Part shown: piece by piece, positions 12,401 to 21,841 of the stretch
Numbering within the stretch: the first letter of the stretch is position 1
Layout of the letters: every line of letters begins with the position of its first letter
Assembly: GCF_964204865.1 (NCBI RefSeq)
Contig: NC_135250.1
Span: 2,666,001 to 2,730,000, forward strand
Length of the DNA: 64,000 bases
Reading direction: 5' to 3'
Source of the DNA: Styela clava
Taxonomy: Eukaryota; Chordata; Ascidiacea; Stolidobranchia; Styelidae
The notes under the pieces: generated by a model
Database searches by the model: none
Told to the model about the DNA's origin: nothing
The model's input: the letters and a program-made list of their open reading frames with translations, nothing else
Position numbers and translations under genes: made by a program

Positions 12401-15151
12401 AATTTTTTTCCAATTTTCCTTATTTTAGTCCTATTATCAGTTCGAAGACTAGCCAAGAGCCTCCCGTAGTATTTATACCTAAAATTATGGCCTAACCCTA
12501 ACCTAGTACACATATTACATTCCGATGTCCGCCATCTTGGTTCACATGCTTCGGGAGCCCCTAAAAATGTTTTTGAGCTCTTATCAAACACTTAACACTA
12601 GAGTAATAAACTAATTGATAATACTATGTTAAAACATTGTTTCTTACATAAATGTATATTACCGGTATTTATGGCTTAGTAATTACAACTGTGCCATATT
12701 TGTCACTTCAAAAGTGTGTGTATTAATATAGAAGTGCGTGATTTTGTTCGCCTACTTTACATCAAGTTGTATAAGGGGACTGAAGCCTATGGGCAGGAGG
12801 TATGGTATATTCACTTGGCTAACACAGACAGTCCCCGAATTCATGATAGCACTAAAATAGGGGAAATCAGAATAAAATTATGCCCTAACCTTAACCTGGT
12901 ACACACACTACGGGAGTACCAACCATATTTTCAGTCAATGGAACCTTTAGTCTTATGAATATAAACAGACATAAAATAAATCCACCTCAACCAAAGCTGA
13001 CGTCCTTACTAAAGAATATTATTAATCAACAAAGGCTGACCTCAGAATAAGAATTCACTAAGCTGCAGACGGCTAATTATATGTTGGGAGAAAATGGAAA
13101 TTGAATATCAATAGATACAAAATTAAATTTTCAGTTGAATAACAACATATAGGAAATATTCAATAAAAAAATGGATTTTTATCAACATTTTATCACCATG
13201 ATTAAAGTAAGTTTATGGGTCTTGCCGCCTATACAATGATTATAATTGATAATGATTAAATCTATATCTCACACCTAGAATAAAAAAGGGGCCTATGGCA
13301 GTACGGTACAGTTCTCAGATTCCGAGAATAGCCCAACATTGAGAGACATAAATTGCAAAAGTGAGTGCTAACCCCCCCTTTACAAGACACTCTGGGCCTT
13401 CATACAGACAAAAATTTACAAACAGGCACTGGGCAACAAACTATAAGGAAAAGTGTTTTTAAAAACGTCACCATAGGATTCCTTGAAAAAAAATAATCTG
13501 ATTTACCGAACAAAAAAAAATTTACCCTAGCATTCAATTGAAATTATTATTGGGGCAAGCATGGCGTGATCTGGCGCATCTGCCATCATGCCAAGCCACC
13601 TCGTTGCAGAGACAAATATTGAACCAAATGTCAGAACATTTGGAATCGGAGAACTGTGCCCTACTGCATGGAAGTGCGGACTCCCAGAGCTGCAGCAAAG
13701 GCATAAGGTCGGCAGTGAGAATATGTGTTTACCTCAGTTGGATGTTTTGATTTAAAGTTGAAATATTCTTCTAATTGTTTATTAGGTTGCGCTGGTTTTC
13801 TTTCCTTCCCATCTGAAACCCCAAATCTCTTTGCTAATGGCAGTGCAATAAACCTGAAAACAAAATTGAACTTTCAATTTTCTGAATTTCACATTCTATA
13901 CAATTAAAACATCAGCACAAGGGCTTCTATTATATTAGAGCAAAGCCCAAAAAATTGCACTGCATAGATGGTCGAATTTAAGAATAAAAATAGCCAAATA
14001 AACTAGAATATTTGAATACCAGAAATTTCAGTGGCTTCATCTCTTAACCCTCTTATTATTTTTTCACATTTATAATTTTGTATTACGGTATATAAATAAT
14101 AAAATTAGGTCCATACTTTCAAAAACAAATAACTATCTAATCCCATACCCCACAAGGACTGGTAACTGGACAAGGGGCCGTGGTTCGCAACATGATTAAG
14201 CTGTCTTATTGTCTTTCTCAATTTATAATATTAATTTAAAAGTTTCAAATTCAATTTAAATATTTGAACTTTTTATTTTGAAAATTGAAACCCTCTATCA
14301 TAGTTTTGCAAGTATTTTGTGGCGTCTAGAGCTGCCGCAAAACCATGGCAAGATTTCCAAACCATGGCCGCTATGACCAAACCCACGCGACTGACTTTTT
14401 AGCTGCCACAAACCAACAGCGAAACAAAATACCAACAGATACCAATCGAATACCACCAATTTTGCTGCCATAATCACAAAATGTCTGTTGTAAAAGCAGG
14501 GTTGCCCATGATGGTGATAAATATTGGGTAAGTTGGAACGCTTTTCTTATGAATACAGTTTTGATGTATCTGGGGTTAGGTTTGGGTTTAAGTGGATATA
14601 ATTCCGCATAATAAACTAAAATATTGTACATGACTTTGTGAATATACAGATAATAGCGCGATAAAACTATGGCAAGAAATGCTGCGATACGTTTGTGGCA
14701 GAAGCTACCAGGAAGTGGTAAGAACTGCGCCTCTAGTTTTGAGTCCAGCTTCCATGAAACGGAATTAGGACAGATACTTCATATTTAAAAACCTCATTTG
14801 GTATGGAGGCCTGAGCCTAGTTCTGAAGTGAAAAAATGAAGCTCCTGATCCACAGCCACAATTTGAATATACTGTGACTGTTGCCAGAACAACTGTGGCC
14901 GGCACAAGGCTTTGCTAAAAGGTAAAGGTGTAATATTAGAACAGAAAATGCCATATTTCAGTATTTATTATTTTCTATTACCTTTCATATATAATTCTAA
15001 CAAAATAAATTCCAAGTCCGACAACTGGAACGTAAAATAAATCCCTTGGTTTGGCATAAACGAATCCTGGACGATCTTTCAAATCTCTGAAGGACACTCC
15101 TTGAGGTAACCAAAAATAATCTTGCCAAAACCAATTTGAAAACGCTTCCAT
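253..15151 (-). CDS. Ceramide synthase (CerS/LASS family), six 5' exons, 3' end beyond window
   Basis: Acyl-CoA-dependent sphingoid base N-acyltransferase of the ER membrane, which makes (dihydro)ceramide. I joined six exons by GT..AG borders and continuous phase: 14982-15151, 13733-13853, 5843-5961, 2810-2867, 1235-1378 and 253-488, giving 282 codons plus two bases. The start is the ATG at 15149-15151, opening MEAFSNWFWQDYFWLPQGV, the usual CerS N-terminus. Exon 1 ends in the first membrane segment, exon 3 carries the Hox-like segment with WFRRKRN, and exons 4-6 are the TLC domain. The catalytic pair H212-H213 and the Lag1-motif H239-D240..D243 are present. Exon 6 ends at IFPFW, so the last membrane helices and acidic tail must lie left of position 1. 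Introns of about 0.75 to 7.8 kb are full of transposon remnants. The family call is secure; the isoform and therefore acyl-chain preference is not. Confidence 0.93.
489..1234 (-). other. Ceramide synthase intron 5
   Basis: No exon is visible. Bases 559-640 look like a decayed end of a hAT-type element (GTGGCTCTCAAACTG, then GGGCCCGCGAGG). Bases 1075-1215 belong to a repeat that recurs inverted at 9838-9998. Confidence 0.6.
1075..1215 (+). repeat. Dispersed repeat, plus copy (partner at 9838-9998)
   Basis: It shares a long gapped match with the reverse complement of 9838-9998, including AAAATTTCTACC, ACAAAAAAGCAACCTCGT and AACAACCACTTA. Both copies begin near a GTCGTRACCCCC motif. The family is unknown, probably a non-autonomous DNA element. 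Confidence 0.65.
1235..1378 (-). CDS. Ceramide synthase coding exon 5
   Basis: 144 nt (48 codons) from a TTCCAG acceptor to an AAAG|GTAAAAG donor. It encodes TPWFWDNLQCWVDYPRQ and YIYYMLEASFYVSLLF, then QDVKRK; this block is strongly conserved in CerS. Confidence 0.93.
1456..1643. mobile_element. Non-autonomous hAT-like element with exact 8-bp target duplication
   Basis: Terminal inverted repeats are CAGTGGTGAGATTC and GAATCTCATCACTG. The element is flanked by the direct repeat GTTATGAG at 1448-1455 and 1644-1651. Inside are repeated AGCCGGTTCT units. A second, more diverged copy of the family lies at 63139-63291. The 188-bp size, the CA..TG ends and the 8-bp duplication point to hAT; there is no coding capacity. 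Confidence 0.88.
1792..2026 (+). mobile_element. Family 1 MITE, long form
   Basis: Inverted ends start GGGGCTCCCGAAGTATGCG and continue through AAGATGGCGGACATCGGAA. It is flanked by the exact 8-bp duplication GTTCATTG (1784-1791, 2027-2034). Internal GGTTAGGGTTAGGCC and CCTAACCCTAACC blocks make a second inverted pair. It lies in ceramide synthase intron 4. Confidence 0.9.
2434..2727 (-). mobile_element. tRNA-derived SINE, diverged copy
   Basis: Read on the minus strand this matches the SINE at 45589-45920: a tRNA-like head with GGTTCAAATCC as B box, the CCTCCACCATCAAAT region and the GGATAAATATG-type tail. It is more diverged and has internal deletions. Confidence 0.75.
2810..2867 (-). CDS. 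Ceramide synthase coding exon 4 (58-nt microexon)
   Basis: 58 nt between CAG and CAG|GTGGGT. It completes the split Ser codon to give EASWRCMFYTLVFTFGMG, the start of the TLC domain. It is short enough to be missed by gene finders, but the phase fits both neighbours. Confidence 0.88.
2868..5842 (-). other. Ceramide synthase intron 3
   Basis: AT-rich and mostly featureless. Bases 4640-4800 and 5343-5695 carry GGCCCGCG/GGGCCGG-rich blocks of the kind found in the hAT-like elements at 7383 and 8402. The 5343 block begins AGGGATGGGCAACC, but I could not define both ends. Confidence 0.5.
5843..5961 (-). CDS. Ceramide synthase coding exon 3 (Hox-like segment)
   Basis: 119 nt between a TTTCTCAG acceptor and an AG|GTGAG donor. 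It encodes AEIDGLSKQLDW...IKRWFRRKRN...CEA, the truncated homeobox-like segment typical of animal CerS2-6 proteins. Confidence 0.92.
6529..6758. mobile_element. Family 1 MITE, long form
   Basis: It begins GGCGCTCCCGAAGTATGTG and ends CATTCTACGGGAGTACC. The flanks TAATTTTG and TAATTTAG match at 7 of 8 bases. It has the same GTTAGGGTTAGG and CCTAACCC interior as the other long copies. Confidence 0.85.
7383..7706. mobile_element. Non-autonomous hAT-like element with exact 8-bp target duplication
   Basis: The 324-bp element has inverted ends CAGGGGTGGGCAAC and GTTGCCCACCCCTG and is flanked by exact GTCTAGTG repeats (7375-7382, 7707-7714). GC-rich subterminal blocks (GGGCCGG, CGGGCCG) surround an AT-rich middle. 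No reading frame of note. Confidence 0.92.
8402..8990. mobile_element. Degenerate hAT-like element
   Basis: Left end CAGGGGGTGTCAGACTGGC. The sequence GCATTGTTCGCGGGCCACAATAG and a CTTCGCTAGTTGCCTCAG block both match, inverted, the element at 27671-27958. The right end and target duplication could not be located, so the boundary is approximate. Confidence 0.6.
9838..9998 (-). repeat. Dispersed repeat, minus copy (partner at 1075-1215)
   Basis: Reverse complement of the block at 1075-1215, including the AAAAAAGCAACCTCGTTGC motif and the GGGGGTCGTGACCCCC palindrome at its outer end. Confidence 0.65.
11233..11254. repeat. (ATGT)n microsatellite
   Basis: About five and a half copies of the tetranucleotide ATGT. 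Confidence 0.9.
11375..11616. mobile_element. Family 1 MITE with duplicated end and long flanking repeat
   Basis: The left end carries ACTCCCGAAGTATGTGAA twice in tandem; the right end reads CATACTTCGGGAGTACC. The flanks at 11347-11371 and 11617-11641 match over about 25 bp (AAAGACTYAATGTACAGATA core) rather than the usual 8 bp. Confidence 0.82.
12326..12561 (-). mobile_element. Family 1 MITE, long form, exact 8-bp target duplication
   Basis: It begins GGTGCTCCCGAAGTATGCG and ends TGCTTCGGGAGCCCC. It is flanked by exact TAAAAATG repeats (12318-12325 and 12562-12569). The interior matches the copy at 1792 in reverse orientation. Confidence 0.92.
12745..12920. mobile_element. Degenerate MITE related to family 1
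   Basis: The right part reads CCTAACCTTAACCTGGTACACACACTACGGGAGTACC. Internal CACTTGGCTAACACAGACAG and CACTAAAATAGG match the inverted blocks near 31560-31700 and 52740-52830. No clear left end. Confidence 0.55.
13733..13853 (-). CDS. Ceramide synthase coding exon 2
   Basis: 121 nt between a TTTTCAG acceptor and a GAG|GTAA donor. It begins RFIALPLAKRFGV and ends in HPTE at phase 0. This linker between TM1 and the Hox-like region matches the CerS family pattern. Confidence 0.9.
14313..14737 (-). mobile_element. Family 2 dispersed element (GCAGCTCTTGCCATGG), minus copy
   Basis: The reverse complement matches 16383-16797 and 48709-48970: AGGCGCAGTTCTTACCAC, CTTGCCATRGTTTTAT, ACATCAAAACTGTATTCAT, TTCCAACTTACCCAATATTT and GTGGCAGCTAAAAAGTCAGT. 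No coding potential and no clear terminal repeats, so the class is unknown. It lies in ceramide synthase intron 1. Confidence 0.75.
14982..15151 (-). CDS. Ceramide synthase coding exon 1
   Basis: 170 nt coding residues 1-56 plus two bases. It starts at the ATG and ends ..GAAAG before a GTAATAG donor. It includes PRDLFYVPVVGLGIYFV, the first hydrophobic segment. Confidence 0.92.
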
Positions 15152-17115
15152 CTTGAAGCTTATGTCTAACTTCTCTATTTAAATTACTAAAGTGAAAAAA
15201 AAAATTGGGGCACTGCAGTGATATAGTATTTCTGTAATGGTGTATCCTTCTTGGAGTTCTGAAGGTACGGTAGGCCTATAAGCAACATGCTTGAAATAAC
15301 ACCATAGCATCATTCATTCATTTCCGTACTCTGGCATAAAAACAAAACAGCACAAAACTGCAAAAAGTAGACAGACAAAAAAAAAGCAGAGATACCTGGA
15401 AGAGCATACGGTAGTTCAGTAGGTATGGTGCCGGTACCTTATTGATGATTCCTAATGTATCTTGAAAAAATAAATTGGGAATGTATGCTGACTCAGGTGA
15501 GCTGTAATTCATATGTTTTATTTTATCTTGAGCCCTGTAATACGGTCTTCTAATTAATTACATAATCAAGACCAGCGAACATCAGCCAGCACTAACCATA
15601 AAACCGAACGCGAGAGGCGAAACGAGTGTAATTACTAATTACACTTTCCTCTGTCAGTCTGTGGTTGACACCACCACATCATGCTCGCTTTACAAACAAT
15701 ACATTCATGTAAAAAATTCGATCCTATGCCTATTTATGGCTAGTGCGGTACCACTAGGGTTATCCTTACCAAACTGACGGATTACCGGTAAATATTCAGT
15801 GATTGTGATACCACAAAAAATACACAAATTACGGAGTTGAAAACTCGAAGTGAACACCCACGCAAGAGTCAGAGGACGATAGAGATACCAACTTTCAACC
15901 CGCCTCAATAGCGCCACCCATCTATAATTTATTCTTGTCAAATTACAAGGGATCAGTATTCTCATATGTGAAACGCTCGGAATCGGAGCCTTTTGGGGAT
16001 TGATTGTTGTCTTTCAGCCTTTTGATGTGTCACTGATGTGCTGAGGCATAGAAACAACTGAAGGTCAGTTAGTATTTATTATGCATATTAAGTTTATTTC
16101 GACACCATAATAGACCATAAAATAATTGGTAAAACACATAAATAAAACTGATTACAGAAAACTTGATCAGTCAGTAGATCTGCAGATAGAGACAACCTGT
16201 CATGCACAGGATTTTTAATATTTATTAAAAATAGGAGAAAAGATATGGTTAAACACTGAAACAATGGCCTACCATTTCTACTTGAAAATAAAACCTAGCC
16301 TGAATTTTGAAAACGATTTTATTATAAACTCTCCCCTTAAAATAAGACCTAGCAGATAGCATGAATGGAACTAGTGACTTGATGGTCAGCTCCTGCCACG
16401 AACGTACCGCGGCAGCTCTTGTCATGGTTTTATATCGCTATTCAGTATTAACGGTATACGGTATTCATAAATTAATGTACCAGATTTTAATATATCATGC
16501 GGAATTCTATCTACTTAAACACTAACCCCAAATCCATCAAAACTGTATCCATGAGAAAAACGTTCCAACTTACCCAATATTTGTCACCATAAGGGAAAGC
16601 CCTGTCTTTACGGCCCACCTGCCGTGGTTACGGCAGCAAAATTTTACTTGCCATTGGTTTTCACTTTGCTGCCCCGGTAGCGGCAGCTCGTCATTGGTTT
16701 GTGGCAGCTAAAAAGTCAGTCGCCATAGGTTTGGCCGTAGTGGCCATGGTATGGAAATACTGTCATGGTTTTACGGCAGCTGCGGACGCCACAGAATACT
16801 TGAAACTGCACTTGTGTTTTTCTTTCATAAAAGATGGTTAAAAAAAAGTAAATGGATATCAGTTTCCATATTTTGTATATTTGAAAATCTCCTTATTTTC
16901 TACTTTGTAATTTTGTTTTTGATAAACCCAAAGAGAAGACATCTTCCCAAAATATTCTTAGTTATATTTTCATAGCTCATAGGTGATGATGATGTATCAC
17001 TTATGATGTATCAGCCATCAACTGTGTTATTATTTCCTATTATTTGTTATAAAACATGAAATGGTATTGCACCTTTTTAACAATCTTTTTATATAATTAG
17101 ATCAGAAACACCGCC
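15152..17115. other. Intergenic region between divergent ceramide synthase and CCDC124 genes
   Basis: It presumably carries both promoters and 5' untranslated exons. A GC-richer stretch at about 15540-15700 includes GTAATTACTAATTACAC. A family 2 element fills 16383-16797. Bases 16280-16350 resemble the GTTTCCCC-ended element at 52999-53310. No other gene is visible. Confidence 0.5.
16383..16797 (+). mobile_element. Family 2 dispersed element, plus copy
   Basis: It matches 14313-14737 (inverted) and 48709-48970 across most of its length, ending GGCAGCTGCGGACGCCACA. It ends about 320 bp before the CCDC124 start codon. Confidence 0.72.
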
Positions 17116-17793
17116 ATGCCGAAAAAATTTAGAGGCGAAAACAGCAAATCATCTGAGGCCCGAGCTCGCAAGGCCGCAGTTGCTAATGAAGCGAAGACAC
17201 AAAAACTAAAAGCAGTAGAAGATGCATATTGGGCTGATGATAATAAAAGCCTTCAAAAGAAACAACAAAGAAAAGCTGAAAAAGAGATGAAAAGAACTGA
17301 AAATTTGAACCGAAAAAAAGAAAAGGAGGAATTATATAATGCTGAAATGGACAGCCTTAAATCTAAGAAAACCGAACTAAAAAAGAATGAAAAATTAACG
17401 AGAGCCCAAATAGCCGCTAACGCCGAAATTGAACGCTTGGAAAAAGAAAGACAAATAAACTCTCAGAAGAAAGAAAACGATTCAGAAAAAGTTGAAGAAA
17501 ATGTTAATAGATTGGTTGGAGACTTGGTTGCCCAGGGTGAAGTCATTGAAGCACGAAGTGTAGAAGATGCTATTTCTGTTTTATCCGTTGCAACAGAATT
17601 AGAGCGTCACCCCGAAAGACGTATGAAAGCAGCGTATACTAAATTTGAAGAAGAAAATATGCCTCGTTTGAAAAAAGAGAACCCAAATTTAAGACTGTCG
17701 CAATTAAAGCAAATGTTAAAGAAAGACTGGCAAAAATGTCCAGATAACCCCATGAACGCGAGATTTGTTTCTTATAATACAAAGTTATCTTGA
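17116..17793 (+). CDS. CCDC124: CCDC124 family protein (Lso2-like ribosome-associated coiled coil)
   Basis: The 225-residue product opens MPKKFRGENSKSSEARARK, the CCDC124 signature, and the length matches the vertebrate protein closely. Residues about 20-130 form a Lys/Glu-rich helix or coiled coil with EDAYWADDNK near its start. The conserved C-terminal part includes ERHPERRMKAAYTKFEE, LRLSQLKQMLKKDWQKCPDNP and NARFVSYN. Family members bind ribosomes (the yeast relative Lso2 helps keep idle ribosomes recoverable), and human CCDC124 is also reported at the midbody. The ATG sits in a strong ACCGCCATGC context. A pyrimidine-rich TTTTTATATAATTAG ends 15 bases before it, suggesting a 5' untranslated intron or a trans-splice acceptor. 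The coding region has no intron. Confidence 0.95.
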   Translation: MPKKFRGENSKSSEARARKAAVANEAKTQKLKAVEDAYWADDNKSLQKKQQRKAEKEMKRTENLNRKKEKEELYNAEMDSLKSKKTELKKNEKLTRAQIAANAEIERLEKERQINSQKKENDSEKVEENVNRLVGDLVAQGEVIEARSVEDAISVLSVATELERHPERRMKAAYTKFEEENMPRLKKENPNLRLSQLKQMLKKDWQKCPDNPMNARFVSYNTKLS

Positions 17794-18660
17794 GCTTTGT
17801 ACAATATTAGATACTCTCGTAGTGTGTGTACCAGTTTTGTTCATAATCTTTTCCGATTTTAGTGCTATGATGAGTTCAGAACTTTCTCACTAATTTGGTG
17901 TTACACGTAAATTGGAATCAGGAAAATAATCCGATTTCGGTTGAAAAGATTTTAGGTTAGATTCAACTGGGTTGGAAAGAATCCTACCACAGCACGGAAC
18001 TTGAATCAAATTCTATAACGAAAACCTTCGAGTACGCAAAACCTCTAAAATCCAGCACCCATCTTGTAATGGTTCGTCACGCATGGGCATGGTACTGTTT
18101 AGTGATATTTGACTTTGTCACTTATAATATGTTCCTTGTATTGTTAGTTATATTGTATCACTTCCCCAAGCGGGGTGCTGCAACTCGCTTATTTTTAATG
18201 CTTATATGTTTACAAAGTTTGAAAAGCATATAGATTAACAATCATTTAAATTTGTTTTTTTTTTCATTTCGGACAATTATTCAGATGACCATAGTGGTGT
18301 TCCGTCCGTTTCATGCTTTACTTATTTTCATTGCAGTGTTGTGATGCATTGAAAATTGTTTTCAAAATATATTGATTTACGTTTGACTCTCCTACAAAGC
18401 GATTTTTTAGGCTATTGTCTTTAGCACAGTAAAGCTGACTGAGTTACACCACCGATCTCAAGAAAAAATCGGTCACAGTAGGGATCAAATTATCTTGTAA
18501 ACTGTCAGTTTGAGTTTTCACTTTGAACAATGCTCAAGGCAAGCAGCCATGAGCTATCATTCTTGGAAGTATCGAAATATTTCTGCTCGACATCTTCGAA
18601 CTGAGATTCCATCATAGTCTAGTTCAGGGCTAAGCAATGGCCATGCTAAACAACTCTATC

Positions 18661-18850
18661 CTTATATCAGTTATGTCTCTTTATTAGTACTGTTCAGGCA
18701 TTTACACCTTTCCCCAAAGAAATATGTCCTACTATTGTTCAGCCGTCTCTCCCCCTTGGCATAAATGAGGCAATACTTCCATTAAAACTAGGTGGTATTA
18801 TGTGGCCATTCAAGCACGAGTTTTATAACAAGTTCCCCTCTGTCGCTGGA
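18661..18850. repeat. Direct repeat, first copy
   Basis: Shares GTTATGTCTCTTTATTAG, AAATATGTCC, CCCCCTTGGCATRA and CAAGTTTTA-type blocks with 18975-19140 in the same order and orientation. A diverged local duplication of about 315 bp period. Confidence 0.65.
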
Positions 18851-18974
18851 ATTTGTCTAGTCACTGAATATTTTCAAACCTCGATTTTTTATACAAGGTT
18901 TGGTGAAACTCTTTCTCAGTTGGTTAATGCGCTTAAGCAATAATGATGGTCAAAATAGGTTTCAACCTCAATCT

Positions 18975-19140
18975 TATTTTAGTTATGTCTCTTTATTAGC
19001 ACTCTTTTTAAACTGGGGGGAAAAACTTATTCCAGAGATCAGAAATATGTCCCTCTCATCTATATCTCCCCCCTGGCATGAGTAATACAATACCTGCAAT
19101 TGCAGCACAAGTTTTATGGCGCGGTTACCTTTCTCTCTAA
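18975..19140. repeat. Direct repeat, second copy
   Basis: Partner of 18661-18850, with GTTATGTCTCTTTATTAG, GAAATATGTCCCTCTC and CCCTGGCATGAGTAATAC. Confidence 0.65.
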
Positions 19141-19226
19141 CACAAAAATTTATTGTGTCACTAATGCGCTTCAGAATTTGCTTTTTATTTTGGGCAAGGC
19201 TTGTAACTCCTTTCTCATTTGAATAG

Positions 19227-19565
19227 GGATAGGATAGGATTTACATGTTTATCCTGGGGGAGAGGAAAGCCGATAAGACGGCTTAAGCATATGGCGAACC
19301 ACGGCCTCTCGTCCAGTTACCATTCCAAGTTGGGTATGGGATTAGTTATATTGTTTCGTTTTCGGAAGCATGGACTTGGTGGTGGAGGAAGCCGTAACCG
19401 ACCAGCGGTTACGTGAACCACCCAACGACAGCGAGGAGTCCAGCAATCCGCTCGCACATAATCATCCCTGCGTGGAATTCGAACCTGCGAACCCACGCAG
19501 AGTAATTAGAGGTGCGGTGGCGAGCGTATTCCTAACGCTTAGCCCGTTGAGCCACACCACCGCGA
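19227..19565 (-). mobile_element. tRNA-derived SINE, full-length copy
   Basis: On the minus strand: A-box-like TGGCTCAACGGGCTAAGCG, B box AGGTTCGAATTCC, then a conserved unique body and a short TATCC-type 3' tail next to the GATAGGATAGGAT end. Closely similar to the copies at 39917 and 45589. Confidence 0.88.
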
Positions 19566-20103
19566 TGGATTACTTGTGTGTGCAGTGGCCATGATCAGCC
19601 CATGCTTGGTGACGAGGTTGTCTTGCCTGGTAAGAGTTTTGCTGCTAAGATTGGGGGAAATGCTCTTTTGAATATAGCACAAGAGAAAGCCTATTTTGAA
19701 TATCAATCTTACAGGCATCTTTAAATATCCAACCCTTAATATTTTGACAAAGATCTCATAAGTAAGTTTTATTAAGAAATTTACAAAAACTATGATGTTT
19801 CAAGATGGCAGTTTTTGAACACAAAAAGAAAAGTTCACTGTTTGAATATTAATGGCAACCGGACTCCAGAGAATAAGATTGTTAAGATGGGAACAATGTT
19901 CAAGATATATGCACCAAAACGTGTGCAATTTTTTTCTTAGATGAGCAATTTTATTTTCAATCTTATTCTTAAATGAGGAAAATATTTGTACTAGATGGCA
20001 AGCAGAAATAATAATTATTTCACAAAACATTAATTAATCAATTTTAATATCCAGAGTGGTCAAAGTTTATACTAAAAGATTTCAATGAACTATAACAGGG
20101 GTG

Positions 20104-20402
20104 GCCAACACAGTGATAGACTGTCGCGTCTTGGGTAGTCCATCGCGTCTGATGTTATGTGAAGTCAAATTTACTCTGGGTACGATACATATACTATAAA
20201 ATTAAACGAAACGTAAAAAATACAATTTTTTTATATTTATCATAGAAAGCGCCTACAGAACCCTGCTTATTGGCAGCAGTGGAATTATATGAGTGTGTGT
20301 AGTTATCTACATATTCAACATTTATTAGTTCATGTGTATAACCTAATCACCGATCGCGAGCTATTTTGAAGTTCATCGCGCCGAAAAAAAGTTGGCCACC
20401 CC
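20104..20402. mobile_element. hAT-like element with GGGGTGGCCAAC ends
   Basis: Left end CAGGGGTGGCCAAC at about 20097; right end GTTGGCCACCCCT at about 20389-20402. GCGCGATGAACT/TCGCGTCTGATG-type subterminal blocks are GC-rich as in the other elements. The target duplication is not clear. Confidence 0.72.
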
Positions 20403-20508
20403 TACACTGTGACAGTGCACCCTCAGTTTATTAACTGGTTCATCATCACAATAACAGGCAGAGCCATTCCATTCACAATTCCCATCTCATTATATAGACT
20501 TTATATGA

Positions 20509-20779
20509 CACATGATTCCCTGCCCCATAGCCCCCTGTTTATCATTCAAGTGGCATTTAGTGTTGTTTCGATTAGTTGATTCCAAATCCCATTATGTTCA
20601 AACAATTCATGCTCAACAAAGTGAAAACACCCTGTGAAACAACCTTATTAGACAAAGAAACTAGGGAGAACAGGAAGTTTTTTGTAAAGAAAAAAGTAAA
20701 ATTAGTTTTGTGCGTGGCATTGTGGCCCCTCCCCAACTACTCTGGGACCCCCTTGGGGGCTCCTGGTTGGGAACCTCTG
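20509..20779. mobile_element. Family 3 hAT-like element (GGTTGGGAACC end)
   Basis: Shares CCCCCTGTTTATCATTC, CAATTCATGCTCAACAAA, AAAACACCCTGTGAAA and TGGTTGGGAACCTCTGAT with the copies at 29459-29732 and 51619-51997. No coding capacity. Confidence 0.72.
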
Positions 20780-21115
20780 ATATAAATGATGTGACACCAA
20801 AATGTAAGATCTACCGCCATATATTTTTATGGTTACTAATGGAGATAAGTGATATCTAACAGGGATGGAAAATGCAGGGGCAGACCTCGCTTTAAAGTGC
20901 TAGCTTAGATCTCATGCCATAATAGCACCAACCAAAAAAATTTGTTTTGATTAGAGGTTTGTGTGTGAATGCTTGTTCAAATGTAAGAAGCAAAAACATG
21001 ACATAATGAAACTTGTGGAAGATAGAACAGAGTTGAAAACTGCTCACAAGATTGCAAATACTGTAAAAAAATAGGTAAAAGAAAACAGGACAATTACCCA
21101 ATAAGATGTTAGTTA

Positions 21116-21235
21116 GAATAAGATTTTCAATTTATCATGGGGGAAGGAAAGTCAATGGATAAATCAGATGGCGAACCACGACCTCTTGGTTACCAGTCCA
21201 TGTCAGATATAGGTTCAGTTATTTCACGTTCAACA
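21116..21235 (-). mobile_element. tRNA-derived SINE, 3' fragment
   Basis: ATGGCGAACCACGACCTCT and the surrounding sequence match the 3' half of the SINE; the tRNA-like head is absent. Confidence 0.6.
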
Positions 21236-21841
21236 AAAACTGTGATATATGCAAGGTTTCGGAGTAAAAGTCATGTCCGTATTTAAAAAATTCTTCAATT
21301 AATGGAGTCAAAATACAATGTAATTAGAAATGTTTGAGAATAATGTTGCCAAATTACAACATTCTACACTAACCATGTTTATGTATATAGTTAATTGAAT
21401 ATCTCAGTCGTTTAATCTTATACTTGAACCAGGTGAGATATGCCATGATTCTCAGGTTATACTAATTTTGATTAAATGAAATATCTATACCTAGGCAATT
21501 ACTATGGCAATTGTTTTTACATGTCCCCAAAAATAAAGAACACAAGTATTTTTAAATGCTTAAGCTGCCAATTGAGGTTATTAAGTCCTCAAATTGAATC
21601 TTCCTAAAAAAATAAAAGCAGATATTTTGCTTCCAGTATCACTAGTTCAAAGCAGGTTCATGACATGGACAATCGCTCAAATGAAAGGAGTTACATCTCT
21701 AAGCAGAATTACAGAGCACCACTGAAACTCCAAGAGCCACTTGAATCATGTAGAATTAGGGTGGTACGTAATGTCCCAGTACATAACAATTGACACAAGT
21801 TATGACATTCCCAGCTCATAGCTAAGCTTTGGTTAAGTGAG

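Larger units (their letters stand above)
5962..13732 (-). other. Ceramide synthase intron 2, transposon-rich
   Basis: A 7.8-kb intron holding at least six short elements (listed separately) and several local duplications. Three related blocks of the type ATTACACATA...AATGTATAGAATT lie near 9570-9640, 9710-9830 and 10240-10350. An (ATGT)n run lies at 11233-11254. Bases 6023-6430 look like an old hAT-type copy whose right end reads GTTTGAAAACCACTG. Confidence 0.55.
17794..21841. other. Intergenic, repeat-filled, between CCDC124 and MSH6
   Basis: No gene recognised. It holds a decayed MITE end (about 17805-17900), a direct duplication (18661-18850 and 18975-19140), a full SINE, a hAT-like element with GTGGCCAAC ends, one copy of the GGTTGGGAACC family and a partial SINE. 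Confidence 0.6.

Noticed and set aside
19370..19594. Frames encoding MDLVVEEAVTDQRLREPPND, repeated at 40072 and 45585
   Set aside because: They are translations of the SINE body. Identity is at DNA level and flanks are SINE ends.
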